Source: Rhodocyclaceae bacterium (lineage in GTDB: Bacteria > Pseudomonadota > Gammaproteobacteria > Burkholderiales > Rhodocyclaceae). From it: a stretch of DNA of 64,000 nt. The position numbers and the translations under genes were made by a program. The notes under the pieces were generated by a model that saw only the letters and a program-made list of their open reading frames with translations, was not told the DNA's origin and did not search any database. The DNA lies in NCBI GenBank assembly GCA_018261935.1, contig JAGTRP010000013.1:1-64000 (forward strand), in the 5' to 3' direction. Of the stretch, positions 50,742 through 61,708 are shown in pieces (the first letter of the stretch is position 1; each line of letters begins with the position of its first letter).

Positions 50742-50790
50742 TCCCCAGTGCCCCGGCGGCGTCCGAGACGCCAGCAAGGCACTGGGGAGA
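50740..50790. terminator. large nested hairpin downstream of the FecR-domain gene
   Basis: TCTCCCCAGTGCC (50740-50752) pairs perfectly with GGCACTGGGGAGA (50778-50790). Inside it GGCGTC (50757-50762) pairs with GACGCC (50767-50772) around CGA. It lies 33 bases beyond the fecR-like stop. On the plus strand ATTTTA follows; on the minus strand no T-run follows, so classic Rho-independent termination of the fecR-like gene is not assured. Confidence 0.5.
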
Positions 50791-50823
50791 ATTTTACGGC
50801 AGCGGGTCTGTTACTGCTGCTGG

Positions 50824-52038
50824 TCAGCGCTGGGTCGTTTCCGCCTTGACCGCGAGCCAGTCACCGGCCCGGGATTCGAGCAGATAGTCCTCGACCGATT
50901 CGAAGCGATAGGGCTTGCCTGCCTGCCGCCCCTGCTCGATGACCACGGACTTGACCGCGATGCGGTCGCAGGAGCCGGGTTCGGCGGGCTTGGCGTCGGT
51001 GGATATGCGGCGCTGCTTGTAATTGGTGAGCCCCTTGACGGCGGCAATGGTGCTCTGGGCCAGCTCTTCACGCCCGAGCTCCAGCGTCGTCATGACGCCC
51101 TCCTTGTCCCGCACCGTCGCCCGCACCGCCACGTCGGGGGCGAAGAGGGCCATGACGGCAGGCGCGTCGCCCCGGACAATGGCGCCATCCAGCTGCCCCA
51201 GCCACTTCTTGGCGATGTCGGCCGGTACGCAGGCCTCGGCCGCCTTGCGCTTCTGCTCCAGTTCCCGCTGGCTTTCCTCGTCGGCAGTCTGGGAATACTT
51301 GTCCAGTTCGGCATCGAACTCACCGGGGACGTAGAAATTCGGCACCTTGTCCAGCAGCACCGGCAGCAGCAGGGTCATCAGGGCCCGCTGCTTGAACACC
51401 GTGGGGGCAAAGCCCACCCGGCCGGAATCGATGTCGAGCTTGTTGCCGTTGGCGTCCAGGGTGGTGCCGCCACGATTCACCTTGTCGTAGGTGCCCGGCT
51501 TGTTGGAAGTGGCCCGGGCCATCTCGGCGGACAGGACGTAGGGCTCGTGGTCGGTGCCGCGTATGCCAATGGTGGCCTGGGGCGTGACGACCTGATGGCC
51601 GCCCCGGTTCAGTTTGCCGATCCAGCCGGTGATGATGCGCAGGGAGCCGTTCAGGATGCGCACCGTGAAGTTATCGGTATTCTTGCCCTCCGCCGCAAAG
51701 CTCTCGGCAACGAAATCCGACCCCGGCCGCACGGCGACGATTCCCGCGTCCTCGGTCTTCAGCACCGCTTCGGCCGTCGAGGCGGCATGGACCCGTTCGC
51801 CGACGAAGACGGCATCGCCCTGGCGCAATGGCCTTTCAGCGCCGCCGCTGCCGGAGGCGACGACATCGCCCCGGATGCGCCAGACGGACGCGAAGCGCTT
51901 GCCGCTGGCTGGACTGGCGGCCACTGTCTCGGCCGCCGAGGCGGCCGGAACAAAGGCGGTAACGCCCAGGAGGAAAAGGGAAAACCCGAGGGCGCCTGCG
52001 GCGGCGCTCAGCCCTGCACGATTCAGTGACCGGTTCAT
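50824..52038 (-). CDS. exported FecR-domain protein with C-terminal SnoaL-like domain
   Basis: A 404-residue protein with a signal peptide (GALGFSLFLLGVTAFVPAASA-AE). Residues ~45-170 form a FecR-type beta domain (VWRIRGDVVAS...RQGDAVFVGERVHAASTAEAVLKTEDAGIVAVRPGS, split here by domain repeats; VRILNGSLRII; TPQATIGIRGTD). After a helical linker (Glu/Lys/Arg-rich, ~235-270) the C-terminal ~120 residues look like a SnoaL/NTF2-type domain (IVRGDAPAVMALFAPDVAVRA). No sigma factor or TonB receptor gene is near, so it is not a classical FecR anti-sigma factor. It probably binds peptidoglycan or polysaccharide in the periplasm. Confidence 0.75.
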   Translation of the reverse strand: MNRSLNRAGLSAAAGALGFSLFLLGVTAFVPAASAAETVAASPASGKRFASVWRIRGDVVASGSGGAERPLRQGDAVFVGERVHAASTAEAVLKTEDAGIVAVRPGSDFVAESFAAEGKNTDNFTVRILNGSLRIITGWIGKLNRGGHQVVTPQATIGIRGTDHEPYVLSAEMARATSNKPGTYDKVNRGGTTLDANGNKLDIDSGRVGFAPTVFKQRALMTLLLPVLLDKVPNFYVPGEFDAELDKYSQTADEESQRELEQKRKAAEACVPADIAKKWLGQLDGAIVRGDAPAVMALFAPDVAVRATVRDKEGVMTTLELGREELAQSTIAAVKGLTNYKQRRISTDAKPAEPGSCDRIAVKSVVIEQGRQAGKPYRFESVEDYLLESRAGDWLAVKAETTQR

Positions 52039-52121
52039 CTTGGGGCCTCACAAAAGAATGACATTAAACATGACGTTATTGAAACACAGGGTTAGTCGCG
52101 GGGCCAGTAAGGGATTGCCCT

Positions 52122-54211
52122 CTATGTGCAAAATTCCCCACTGCCGACATCTGCCCTGGCGGACCGGAATGGGCTCTGGATCGCCAGGGGCTCGAAACGC
52201 AGCCAGACCGTAAACCGCGCCCCCTGGCCCGGCGCGCTGTCCACGGTGATGCGCCCGCCGTAGCGCTCCACCAGGGAAAGGCTCACCCATAGACCGAGGC
52301 CGTTGCCTCCCGGTTTCCCGGCCGTAAAGAAAGGTTGGAACAACCGTTCCCGGTCTTCGGGGCCGATTCCCGGGCCGGAGTCGCCGACGATGAGCTTCAA
52401 GCCGATCGGCATGTCGGCTTCGTCCCAGTCCTCCGCCGCCAGGGTGAGGGTCCCGCCCGCGGGCATGGCCTGGATGGCATTGACCATGAGATTGATGAGC
52501 ACCTGCTGCAATTCGTTACGGTTGCACAGGACATTGCGCACCGAGTCCAGGTGTTGCTCGACGGCGACCAGGCCCCGTTTCAGGAGGTGCCCGACCAGCA
52601 CCAGGCTGTCCTGGATGAGGGCCGCGGGCGCCACCGGCTCCAGGTAGCCGACGTAATCCTGGGGGCGGGCGAACTGGAGCAGCTTGGCGACGATCAGGCG
52701 GATGCGGTGCACCTGCTCCAGAACCAGCCCGATCTCGGGCTCCACCGGCGCCGCTGCCGGTCCCAAAACGTCCCGGAGGACGTCGATGTTGCCCTGGATC
52801 ACCGCCACCGGATTGTTGATCTCATGGGCCACCCCGGCGGTCAGCTGGCCGATGGCGGCGAGCTTTTCCTGCATCACCAGCTGTGACTGGGCGGCCTTCA
52901 GGTTGGCCACCGCCAGCTCCAGCTCGGCGGTGCGGCGGGCCACCTCGGCATCGAGGGATTCGCCCCAGCGCTTGAGGGAGGCCGCCTGGGCCTGGAGGCG
53001 GTCCAGAAGGCGGTCGAAGTGGGCCGCCAGTTCGCCCAGTTCGTCGGCGCTCTCGATGACGCCCACCCGGGCCGTGGCCTCGCCCTGTTCGATGGCGTTC
53101 ATGGTGGCGTGCATGCGCTCGATCGGCCGGAACACCCGGCGCGCCCACAGCACGGCGAAGAGGCCCGCCAGCCCCATGGCGACGGCGAAGAGCCCGACCA
53201 CCACGGCCAGGGCGGTGTGCTTGGCGACCGCGAAGGGCCCCTCCAGGAAGCCGACGTAGAGCATGCCGATGCGCTCGCCGCGGCTGTCCACCAGGGGCCG
53301 ATAGCCCGAAACGTACCAGTCCCGGACGACGAAGGCCCGGTCCAGCCAGACCGCCCCCTTGCCCAGCACCGCCTCCCGCACCGCCCCGGAAACCCGGGTG
53401 CCGATGGCGCGGCCGCCTTCGAAGAGCCGCACATTGGTGGCCACCCGCACGTCGCCGAGGAAAAGGGTCGCCGTGCCCAGGCTGCCCAGGGGCAGCGCGC
53501 CCTCGGGATAGACCACCTCGTTCAGCCGGTCGATGAAGTCGAGATTGCGGTTGAGGAGCATCCCGCCGGCCAGTACCCCGAGCAGCCGCCCCTGGCCGTC
53601 GACGACCGGGGCGGCGGTATGGATCACCAGCCCCCGGTCTTCCACCGCCCGGCCGTCGGGCGCCGCATTGAGGGTCGCCAACAGGGGAATGCGAATCTGC
53701 TCCGGCAGGCGGGGATCGATGCCGGCCAGGAGCGCCGCCGGGAAGATATCCAGCTCGGTACGGGCTTGCAGCCCCCGGGCCGAGCGGACCACCGGCCAGT
53801 CGCCGAAGGATTGGCCGGAAGGCACGGAGCCGGTGGCCAGCCTGACCCGGCCTTCGGTATCCAGGAAGTGGAGGAAGTCGAGGCCCAGACGCTGCCGGGA
53901 TTCCAGCAGCAGGTCCACCGCCGCCTCCCGCCCCGCCCGGCTTTCCGTGGCCAGGGCCCGGGCCAGGCGCTCGGAGGCGGCAAGCCCCTCCACCGAGCGC
54001 CCGACGCCCTCCGCCACCCTTTCGAAATAGCCGTTGGCCACCGACAGGTCGGAGCGCACCTTGGTGACCAGCAGCCGATCGAAGTATTCCTCGCCCCAGA
54101 AGGCAAGCACTGTCACCAGCACCGGCAGCACCACCCCGAGGGGCAGGAGGGCCAGGAGCAGCAGGCGGACGCGGATGGATGAACGCCCCGCCGCCTCCGG
54201 GCGCGGGAAAG

Positions 54212-54233
<22 letters not shown>
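52122..54233 (-). CDS. membrane sensor histidine kinase with Cache-type periplasmic domain
   Basis: A 703-residue kinase. Membrane helix 1 (~24-46), a periplasmic double-Cache-like domain (~50-335; RLGLDFLHFLDTEGRVRLATG, GVLAGGMLLNRN), helix 2 (~338-362), HAMP, a coiled-coil, then HisKA with QLTAGVAHEINNPVAVIQGN and an ATPase domain with NLMVNAIQAMPAGG, DSGPGIGPEDRERLFQPF and GNGLGLWVS. It is of the NtrB-like class that partners sigma-54 regulators. It begins 22 bases inside the regulator gene end. The ligand may be formate or a related small acid, by context only. Confidence 0.9.
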
Positions 54234-55579
<1,346 letters not shown>

Positions 55580-55938
55580 GCACTTCCCCCTCTTATCCGC
55601 CCGAATGATCGCAAATCCTGCGGCTTTCCTGCAAACCGCGGGTGGCCAACCAAGGTACTTGCGGATGTCCCTGAAGCGCCTACAATAATCTCGCTGTCCG
55701 CAGCCTGTCGTAACGAAGCACAAAGAAATGGCCGCAGCCGCCAAGGGCATGTTTTGATGCTTCGTCAGGGGGAAGAAAGCATGAAGGTCTCCAGCGATCC
55801 GTCGGCGCTGGCCGGTGGCGACGACAGCACCGGCATGCCCCACCCCCGAGCCCATTACACCCTCGAATATCCCCGTCGCGATACCACCCGCTTGGCTTTC
55901 AGACTCCCGTGCACTGGCCGCCGGCTGGCGCCGAACAT

Positions 55939-55952
55939 GGGACATTTTGTCC
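55939..55952. promoter_or_regulatory. upstream activator site 1 of the fdn promoter
   Basis: GGGACATTTTGTCC contains the dyad GGACA-TTT-TGTCC. It is the exact reverse complement of the second site at 55973-55986. It lies about 130 bases before the predicted transcription start. Confidence 0.7.
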
Positions 55953-55972
55953 ATGCCCGCCTGGCAGCGGTC

Positions 55973-55986
55973 GGACAAAATGTCCC
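55973..55986. promoter_or_regulatory. upstream activator site 2 of the fdn promoter
   Basis: GGACAAAATGTCCC, dyad GGACA-AAA-TGTCC. Centre-to-centre distance to site 1 is 34 bases, a little over three helical turns. Paired dyads ~80-130 bases upstream of a -24/-12 promoter are the usual layout for an NtrC-type activator. Confidence 0.7.
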
Positions 55987-56042
55987 GCCGTAGTTCCTTC
56001 GCCAACCGGGGAGCATCATTCCGCTCAAATACTTAACCCGGC

Positions 56043-56057
56043 CGGCACAGAACTTGC
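56043..56057 (+). promoter_or_regulatory. sigma-54 (-24/-12) promoter of fdnGHI
   Basis: CGGCAC-N5-TTGC has the invariant GG and GC at the required 10-base interval. Transcription would begin near 56069, leaving a leader of about 38 bases before the fdnG ATG. Confidence 0.75.
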
Positions 56058-56106
56058 GGTCGGCCACTTCGGCGACATGGGGTCGCCACCTGAAAGGGAG
56101 AAAACG

Positions 56107-59100
56107 ATGAATGTGACAAGGCGACAGTTCTTCCGTGTCTGCGCCGCCGGCCTGGGAGGGTCGTCCATCGCGATGATGGGCTTCTCGCCGACTGCGGCCC
56201 TGGCGGAAGTCCGGACCTTCAAGCTCGCCCGCGCCACCGAAACACGGAATACCTGTCCGTACTGCTCGGTGTCCTGCGGCCTGCTGATCTATTCCACGGG
56301 CGACAAGTCCAAGAATTCCCAAGCGGAAATCATCCATATCGAAGGCGACCCGGACAATCCGGTCAACCGGGGCAGCCTGTGCCCGAAGGGCGCCGGCCTG
56401 AGGGACATGGTTCAGAGCCCGAACCGTCTGAAGTGGCCGGAAGTGCGCGAAGCCGGTTCCACCGAGTGGAAGAAGATTTCCTGGAACGAGGCCATCGACC
56501 GCATCACCAAGCACATGAAGGCGGACCGCGACGCCAACTTCATGACGCAGAACAAGGACGGCGTGACGGTGAACCGCTGGCCGACCACCGGTTTCCTCGC
56601 TTCCAGCGCCGCCTGCAACGAAGCCGGATACCTGTCCGTCAAGGTTCTCCGCTCTCTGGGGATGACGACCCTCGATACCCAGGCACGCATTTGACACTCC
56701 CCGACGGTGGCCAGTCTGGCTCCGAGTTTCGGGCGTGGTGCGATGACCAATCACTGGGTCGACATCAAGAACGCTGATCTCGTTTTAGTTATGGGCGGCA
56801 ACCCTGCCGAGGCCCATCCCGTAGGCTTCAAGTGGGTGATCGAAGCCAAGAAGAACCGCAAGGCCAAGCTCGTGGTCGTGGACCCGCGCTTCAACCGCAC
56901 GGCTTCGGTGGCGGATTTCTATGCTCCGCTCCGTTCCGGCTCCGACATCGCCTTCCTGGGCGGCGTCATCAATTACCTTTTGTCCAACGACAAGATCCAT
57001 CACGATTACGTCAAGGCGTACACCAACGCCGGCTTCCTGATCGACGACGGCTTCAAGTTCGAGGACGGCATCTTCTCGGGCTACAACGAGGAGAAGCGCA
57101 GCTACGACCGCTCCACCTGGAAATACCAGCTGGACAAGGACGGCTTCGCCAAGGTGGACGACACCTGGCAGGATCCGCGCTGCGTCTACCAGCTCATGAA
57201 GGCCCATTACGCCCGCTACACCCCGGACATGGTGGCCAAGGTCTGCGGCACGCCGAAGGACGCTTTCCTCAAGGTCTGCGAGTACATCGCCGAGACCGCG
57301 GCGCCCAACAAGACCATGACCAACCTCTATGCCCTCGGGTGGACCGAGCATTCGGTGGGTTCCCAGAACATCCGCTGCATGGCCATCATCCAGCTCCTGC
57401 TGGGCAACATGGGCATGGCGGGGGGCGGCATCAACGCCCTGCGGGGCCACGCCAACGTCCAAGGCATCACGGACTTCTGCCTCTACGCCCAGAACCTGCC
57501 CGGTTACCTGTCCGCGCCCACCGACGCCGACGTGAACCGCCAGGCCTATCTGGACAAGCGCACGCCCAAGCCCCTGCGCCCCGGGCAGATGAACTTCCCG
57601 CAGAACTTCCCGAAGTGGCACACCAGCCTCATGAAGGCCTGGTACGGCGACGCCGCCAACAAGGATAACGACTTCGCCTACGAGTACCTGCCCAAGCTGG
57701 GCGGCGCCTCCGACGTGCTCGCCACCTTCGAGGCCATGTACCACGGCAAGATGAACGGCTTCTTCTGCCAGGGCTTCAACCCGCTGGGTTCGGTGGCCAA
57801 CAAGCGGAAGGTGTCCGACGGCCTCTCCAGGCTCAAGTACTTGGTGGTCATCGATCCGCTGGCCACCGACACTTCCGAGTTCTGGAAGCCCCACGGCGAG
57901 TTCAACGAAGTCGATCCGGCCAAGATCCAGACCGAGGTCTTCCGCCTCCCGTCCACCCTGTTCGCCGAGCAGACGGGCAGCTTCACCAACTCCGGCCGGG
58001 TCATCCAGTGGCACTGGAAGGCCGCCGACGGCCCCGGTGAAGCCAAGGACGACACCGAAATCATGGCGGCCCTCTTCCTGAAGCTCAAGGAGATGTACGC
58101 CAAGGACGGCGGCGCCTTCCCCGAGCCCCTGCAGAAGCTCACCTGGGCTTACCGCCAGCCCGCCAAGCCGGCGCCGGAGGAACTCCTCATGGAGATCAAC
58201 GGCAAGGCCCTGGCCGACGTCACCGACCCCAAGGACCCGACCAAGGTCCTGGCCAAGGCCGGCGATCAGCTGGGCACCTTCGCCCACCTGCGGGACGACG
58301 GCACCACCAGCTGCGGCAACTGGATCTACTGCGGCTCCTGGTCCCAGGCCGGCAACAACACCGCCAAGCGCGACCCCGCCGACCCGTCGGGCCTCGGCCA
58401 GACGCCGAACTGGGGTTATGCCTGGCCGGTGAACCGGCGCATCCTCTACAACCGTGCCTCCTGCGACCTCTCGGGCAAGCCCTGGGATCCGAAGCGGACG
58501 GTGCTGAAGTGGACGGGCGAGAAGTGGGGCGGCAACGACGTGCCCGACATGCGCCCGGATGCCAAGCCGGAAGAGAACGTGATGCCCTTCATCATGAACC
58601 CGGAAGGGGTCGGACGGCTCTTCTCCCGGGAACTCATGGCCGACGGTCCCATGCCGGAGCATTACGAGCCCTTCGAGACGCCCCTGGACGCCAACCCCAT
58701 GCACCCGAAGAACCCCAAGGCCACCAGCAATCCGGCGGCCCGGGTGTACAAGGGCGACATGGAGGCCTTCGGCAAGGCCAAGGACTTCCCCTACGTGGCC
58801 ACCACCTACCGGCTCACCGAGCACTTCCACTACTGGACCAAGCACTCGAAGCTGAACGCCATCGTCCAGCCCGAGCAATTCGTCGAGATCGGCGAAGAGC
58901 TGGCGAAGGAAAAGGGCATTGCCGCCGGCGACCGGGTCAAGGTGCGCTCCAACCGGGGCTTCATCAAGGCCGTGGCGGTGGTGACCAAGCGCATCAAGGC
59001 CTTCGACGTGGACGGCAAGAAAGTGCACACGGTGGGCATCCCCATCCACTACGGTTTCAAGGGGGTGACGAAGCCCGGCTTCATCACCAACACCCTGACG

Positions 59101-59172
59101 CCGGCCGTGGGCGATGCCAATACCCAGACGCCGGAGTACAAGGCGTTCCTGGTCAACATCGAGAAAGCGTGA
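56107..59172 (+). CDS. fdnG: selenocysteine-containing formate dehydrogenase-N alpha subunit
   Basis: 1021 residues read through an in-frame TGA at 56692-56694, translated as selenocysteine 196 (context DTQARI-Sec-HSPTVASLAP). The twin-arginine leader is TRRQFFRVCAAGLGGSS. The [4Fe-4S] motif is CPYCSVSCGLL with the fourth Cys in GSLCPKGAG. After the Sec come SFGRGAMTNHWVDIKNADL and AEAHPVGFKW, strongly conserved in FdnG/FdoG. It oxidises formate in the periplasm with a bis-MGD molybdenum or tungsten cofactor. Sec ligates the metal. The reading frame after TGA has no start-like features of its own, and the C-terminal cofactor domain is complete. Confidence 0.96.
56705..56724 (+). ncRNA. bacterial SECIS hairpin in fdnG mRNA
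   Basis: Bases 56705-56707 (CGG) pair with 56722-56724 (CCG), U56708 is bulged, then GGCC (56709-56712) pairs with GGCU (56718-56721) including one G-U pair. The apical loop is AGUCU (56713-56717). A bulged U four pairs below a GU-containing loop, starting 11 bases after the UGA, is the shape bound by SelB. Confidence 0.75.
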
Positions 59173-59180
59173 GGTAAGCC

Positions 59181-60068
59181 ATGGCACTGCAATCGCTAGA
59201 CATCAAGCAGCGCTCGGCCACCACGACGCCGACGCCCCAGGCCCGCCAGACGGTGGAGATCGCCAAGCTCATCGACGTCTCCTCCTGCATCGGCTGCAAG
59301 GCCTGCACGGTGGCCTGCATGGAGTGGAACGACATCCGCGAGGAAGTCGGCACCTGCTCCGGGGTCTATGACAACCCGGTGAACCTCTCCGAGAACGCGT
59401 GGACCACCATGCGTTTCTCGGAGGTGGAGCAGAACGGCAAGCTGGAGTGGCTGATCCGCAAGGACGGCTGCATGCACTGCTCCGACCCGGGCTGCCTCAA
59501 GTCCTGCCCGGCGCCGGGAGCCATCGTCCAGTACGCCAACGGCATTGTGGATTTCCACCAGGAAAACTGCATCGGCTGCGGCTACTGCGTCACCGGCTGC
59601 CCCTTCAACGTCCCCCGCATTTCCAAGACGGACAGCAAGGCCTACAAGTGCACCTTCTGTTCCGACCGGATCGCGGTGAACCAGGCTCCGGCCTGCGCCA
59701 AGGCCTGCCCGACCGGAGCCATCCAGTTCGGCAGCAAGGCGGACATGAAGGACTACGCCGCCAAGCGCATCGCCGACCTGAACGAACGGGGCTTCGACAA
59801 AGCCGGCCTCTACGACCCGGAAGGCGTCGGCGGCACCCACGTCATGTATGTGCTGCACCATGCCGACAAGCCGTCGTTGTATGCCGGCCTGCCGGAGAAC
59901 CCGGGCATCAGCCCCCTGGTGTCGCTGTGGAAGGGGGCCGCCAAGCCCCTGGCCACCGCGGCCCTGGGCCTGGTCGCCCTGGGTAGCCTGTTCCACTACG
60001 TCATGAAGGGCCCCAACGAGGTTTCGAAAGAAACCGAGAAGGAAGTCGAAGAGGAGGACAAGGCATGA
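59181..60068 (+). CDS. fdnH: formate dehydrogenase iron-sulfur (beta) subunit
   Basis: A 295-residue protein, 8 bases after fdnG. Four [4Fe-4S] motifs: [41 protein letters not shown], and CTFCSDR with CAKACP. A single membrane helix near residues 250-272 ([18 protein letters not shown]) anchors it, and the tail is acidic. It carries electrons from FdnG to the cytochrome b subunit. Confidence 0.95.
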   Translation: MALQSLDIKQRSATTTPTPQARQTVEIAKLIDVSSCIGCKACTVACMEWNDIREEVGTCSGVYDNPVNLSENAWTTMRFSEVEQNGKLEWLIRKDGCMHCSDPGCLKSCPAPGAIVQYANGIVDFHQENCIGCGYCVTGCPFNVPRISKTDSKAYKCTFCSDRIAVNQAPACAKACPTGAIQFGSKADMKDYAAKRIADLNERGFDKAGLYDPEGVGGTHVMYVLHHADKPSLYAGLPENPGISPLVSLWKGAAKPLATAALGLVALGSLFHYVMKGPNEVSKETEKEVEEEDKA

Positions 60069-60685
60069 TCCGCGACCCGAAAGACCTGCAGCGTTACAAC
60101 GCATCCGAGCGGGCCAACCACTGGGTGGTGGGCATGAGCTTCATCCTGCTCGCCCTCTCCGGCCTGGCCTTCTTCCATCCGGCCTTCTACCCCCTCACCC
60201 AGCTGTTCGGGGGCGGGGTGTGGGCCCGCATCCTGCATCCCTTCATCGGGGTGCTGATGGCGGTGTCCTTCGCGAGCCTGTTCCTGCGCTTCAAGGCCCT
60301 CAACGCCATGACGCCCACGGACTGGGAATGGGTGAAGCGGGTGAAGGAAATGGTCGATGGCGATGACCACAACATGCCGGAACAGGGCAAGTACAACGGC
60401 GGCCAGAAGCTCCTCTTCTGGGCCCTGGCCGTCTGCGTGCTGCTCCTGGCGGTTTCCGGCATCCTGATGTGGCGGGCCTACTTCGACTTCGGCGTTGGCC
60501 TGGTGCGCTTCGGCACCGTGGTCCATGCCGCCGTCGCGGCCTTCATGATCGCCCTCATCCTGGTGCACACCTATGCCGCCATCTGGACCAAGGGAACCAT
60601 CCGGGCCATGTGGTACGGCACGGTGACCCGGGCCTGGGCCAAGCAGCATCACCGGGCCTGGTACCGGCAGATGACCGGCAAGTAA
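60065..60685 (+). CDS. fdnI: formate dehydrogenase cytochrome b556 (gamma) subunit
   Basis: A 206-residue protein with four membrane helices, overlapping fdnH by 4 bases. Heme-ligand His candidates: [33 protein letters not shown] and LVHTYAAIW. It passes electrons to quinone at the inner membrane, completing the formate dehydrogenase-N complex. Confidence 0.94.
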   Translation: MIRDPKDLQRYNASERANHWVVGMSFILLALSGLAFFHPAFYPLTQLFGGGVWARILHPFIGVLMAVSFASLFLRFKALNAMTPTDWEWVKRVKEMVDGDDHNMPEQGKYNGGQKLLFWALAVCVLLLAVSGILMWRAYFDFGVGLVRFGTVVHAAVAAFMIALILVHTYAAIWTKGTIRAMWYGTVTRAWAKQHHRAWYRQMTGK

Positions 60686-60700
60686 ACTTATCTTGCGTTC

Positions 60701-60743
60701 GGAGGAGGCTGCGCGGAGACTCCGTGGCAGCCCCTCCTTTTTT
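60701..60743 (+). terminator. Rho-independent terminator between fdnI and fdhE
   Basis: GGAGG-A-GGCTGC (60701-60712) pairs with GCAGCCCCTCC (60727-60737) with one bulged A, followed at once by six T (60738-60743). It sits 16 bases after the fdnI stop and 10 bases before the fdhE start, so fdhE-selA-selB would need read-through or its own promoter. Confidence 0.75.
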
Positions 60744-60752
60744 GCGTCCGCT

Positions 60753-61676
60753 ATGCAAACCGAAACCATCGCTTTCAAGCCGCCGGTCCAGGAAATCGCC
60801 AGCATCCTGCTGCCGGTGAAGGGCTCCGTCTTCGCCGACCGGGCCGACCGCTTCGCCACCCTCGCCCAGGGCCACAGCCTCGCCGACTGGCTCGTCTTTC
60901 TCGGCGAGCTGAGCCAGGCCCAGCATCAGGCCCTGCAGGTCTTGCCCGAGCTGCCGCTCCCGGATGCGGCCGCCCTCGAACAGGCCAGGCGCCACCACAT
61001 GCCCCCCTTGAACTTCAGCGCCCTGCCCCGGCCAACCGCCTGGCAGGACGTGCTGCGGGGCCTGGCCGCCACCGTTACCCCCGCTGCCCCGGCCGCCGCG
61101 CGCCCCATCCTCGCCGCCCTCATGACGGCCTCCGGGCCCCGCCTGGAACAGCTGGCCGACACCCTCCTGAAAGGTGAGCCCGCCTCCCAGGATGCGGCCG
61201 AGCTGTGCATCGCCGCCGCAGCGCTCCAGGTAGTGTGGACGGCCCTCGCCGCCCAGCTCGACGCCTCCACCCTGGGCCCCCTCGACACCCCCGGCGTCTG
61301 CCCCTGCTGCGGCAGCCTGCCGGTGGCGAGCATCGTGCGGCTCTCCCCCACCGTAAACAACCTGCGCTACCTGCACTGCTCCCTCTGCAACACCGAGTGG
61401 AACCTGTCCCGCACCGTCTGCTCCGCCTGCGGCAGCGACAAGGATATCGCCTATCAGCAGATCGAAGGCACGGAAATGAAATCCGCGGCCGCTGTCCGGG
61501 CCGAGACCTGCGACAGCTGCAAGAGCTATCTCAAGATCTGCTACCAGGAGAAGGATCCCCGGGTGGACCCGGTGGCCGATGACCTGGCGACCCTGGCCCT
61601 CGACCTGCTGGTGGACGAGGCGGGCTTCCGCCGCAGCGGCCCCAACCTGCTCCTGATCGGGGGCGACGGCGATTAG
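60753..61676 (+). CDS. fdhE: FdhE formate dehydrogenase accessory protein
   Basis: A 307-residue cytoplasmic protein from ATG 60753. It has the FdhE zinc/rubredoxin-like Cys pairs [26 protein letters not shown] and [13 protein letters not shown]. FdhE is needed for assembly of formate dehydrogenase. A TTG at 60693 would extend the frame across the terminator stem and is not preferred. No strong ribosome-binding site lies before the ATG. Confidence 0.88.
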   Translation: MQTETIAFKPPVQEIASILLPVKGSVFADRADRFATLAQGHSLADWLVFLGELSQAQHQALQVLPELPLPDAAALEQARRHHMPPLNFSALPRPTAWQDVLRGLAATVTPAAPAAARPILAALMTASGPRLEQLADTLLKGEPASQDAAELCIAAAALQVVWTALAAQLDASTLGPLDTPGVCPCCGSLPVASIVRLSPTVNNLRYLHCSLCNTEWNLSRTVCSACGSDKDIAYQQIEGTEMKSAAAVRAETCDSCKSYLKICYQEKDPRVDPVADDLATLALDLLVDEAGFRRSGPNLLLIGGDGD

Positions 61677-61708
61677 CACCCCCCTTTCTGCCCGGTACGG
61701 GTGAAAGC

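Larger units (their letters stand above)
55580..56106. other. 527-base control region between the NtrC-type regulator and fdnG
   Basis: Holds two GGACA-N3-TGTCC dyads (55939-55986) and a sigma-54 promoter (56043-56057) reading toward fdnG. A 70-codon frame at 55781-55993 has a good ribosome-binding site but no recognisable product. The stretch 55580-55780 shows nothing clear beyond the presumed promoter of the regulator gene. Confidence 0.7.

Noticed and set aside
55781-55993. 70-codon frame with a GGGGGAAG ribosome-binding site in the fdn control region
   Set aside because: No recognisable product, and it runs straight through the two activator dyads; coding is possible but unsupported.
56692-56694. 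TGA as a true stop, making fdnG a pseudogene or two genes
   Set aside because: Position, context and hairpin match a selenocysteine site, and selA/selB are in the same cluster.
56785-59187. 800-codon minus-strand open frame opposite fdnG
   Set aside because: Antisense to the conserved selenoprotein; no family features.
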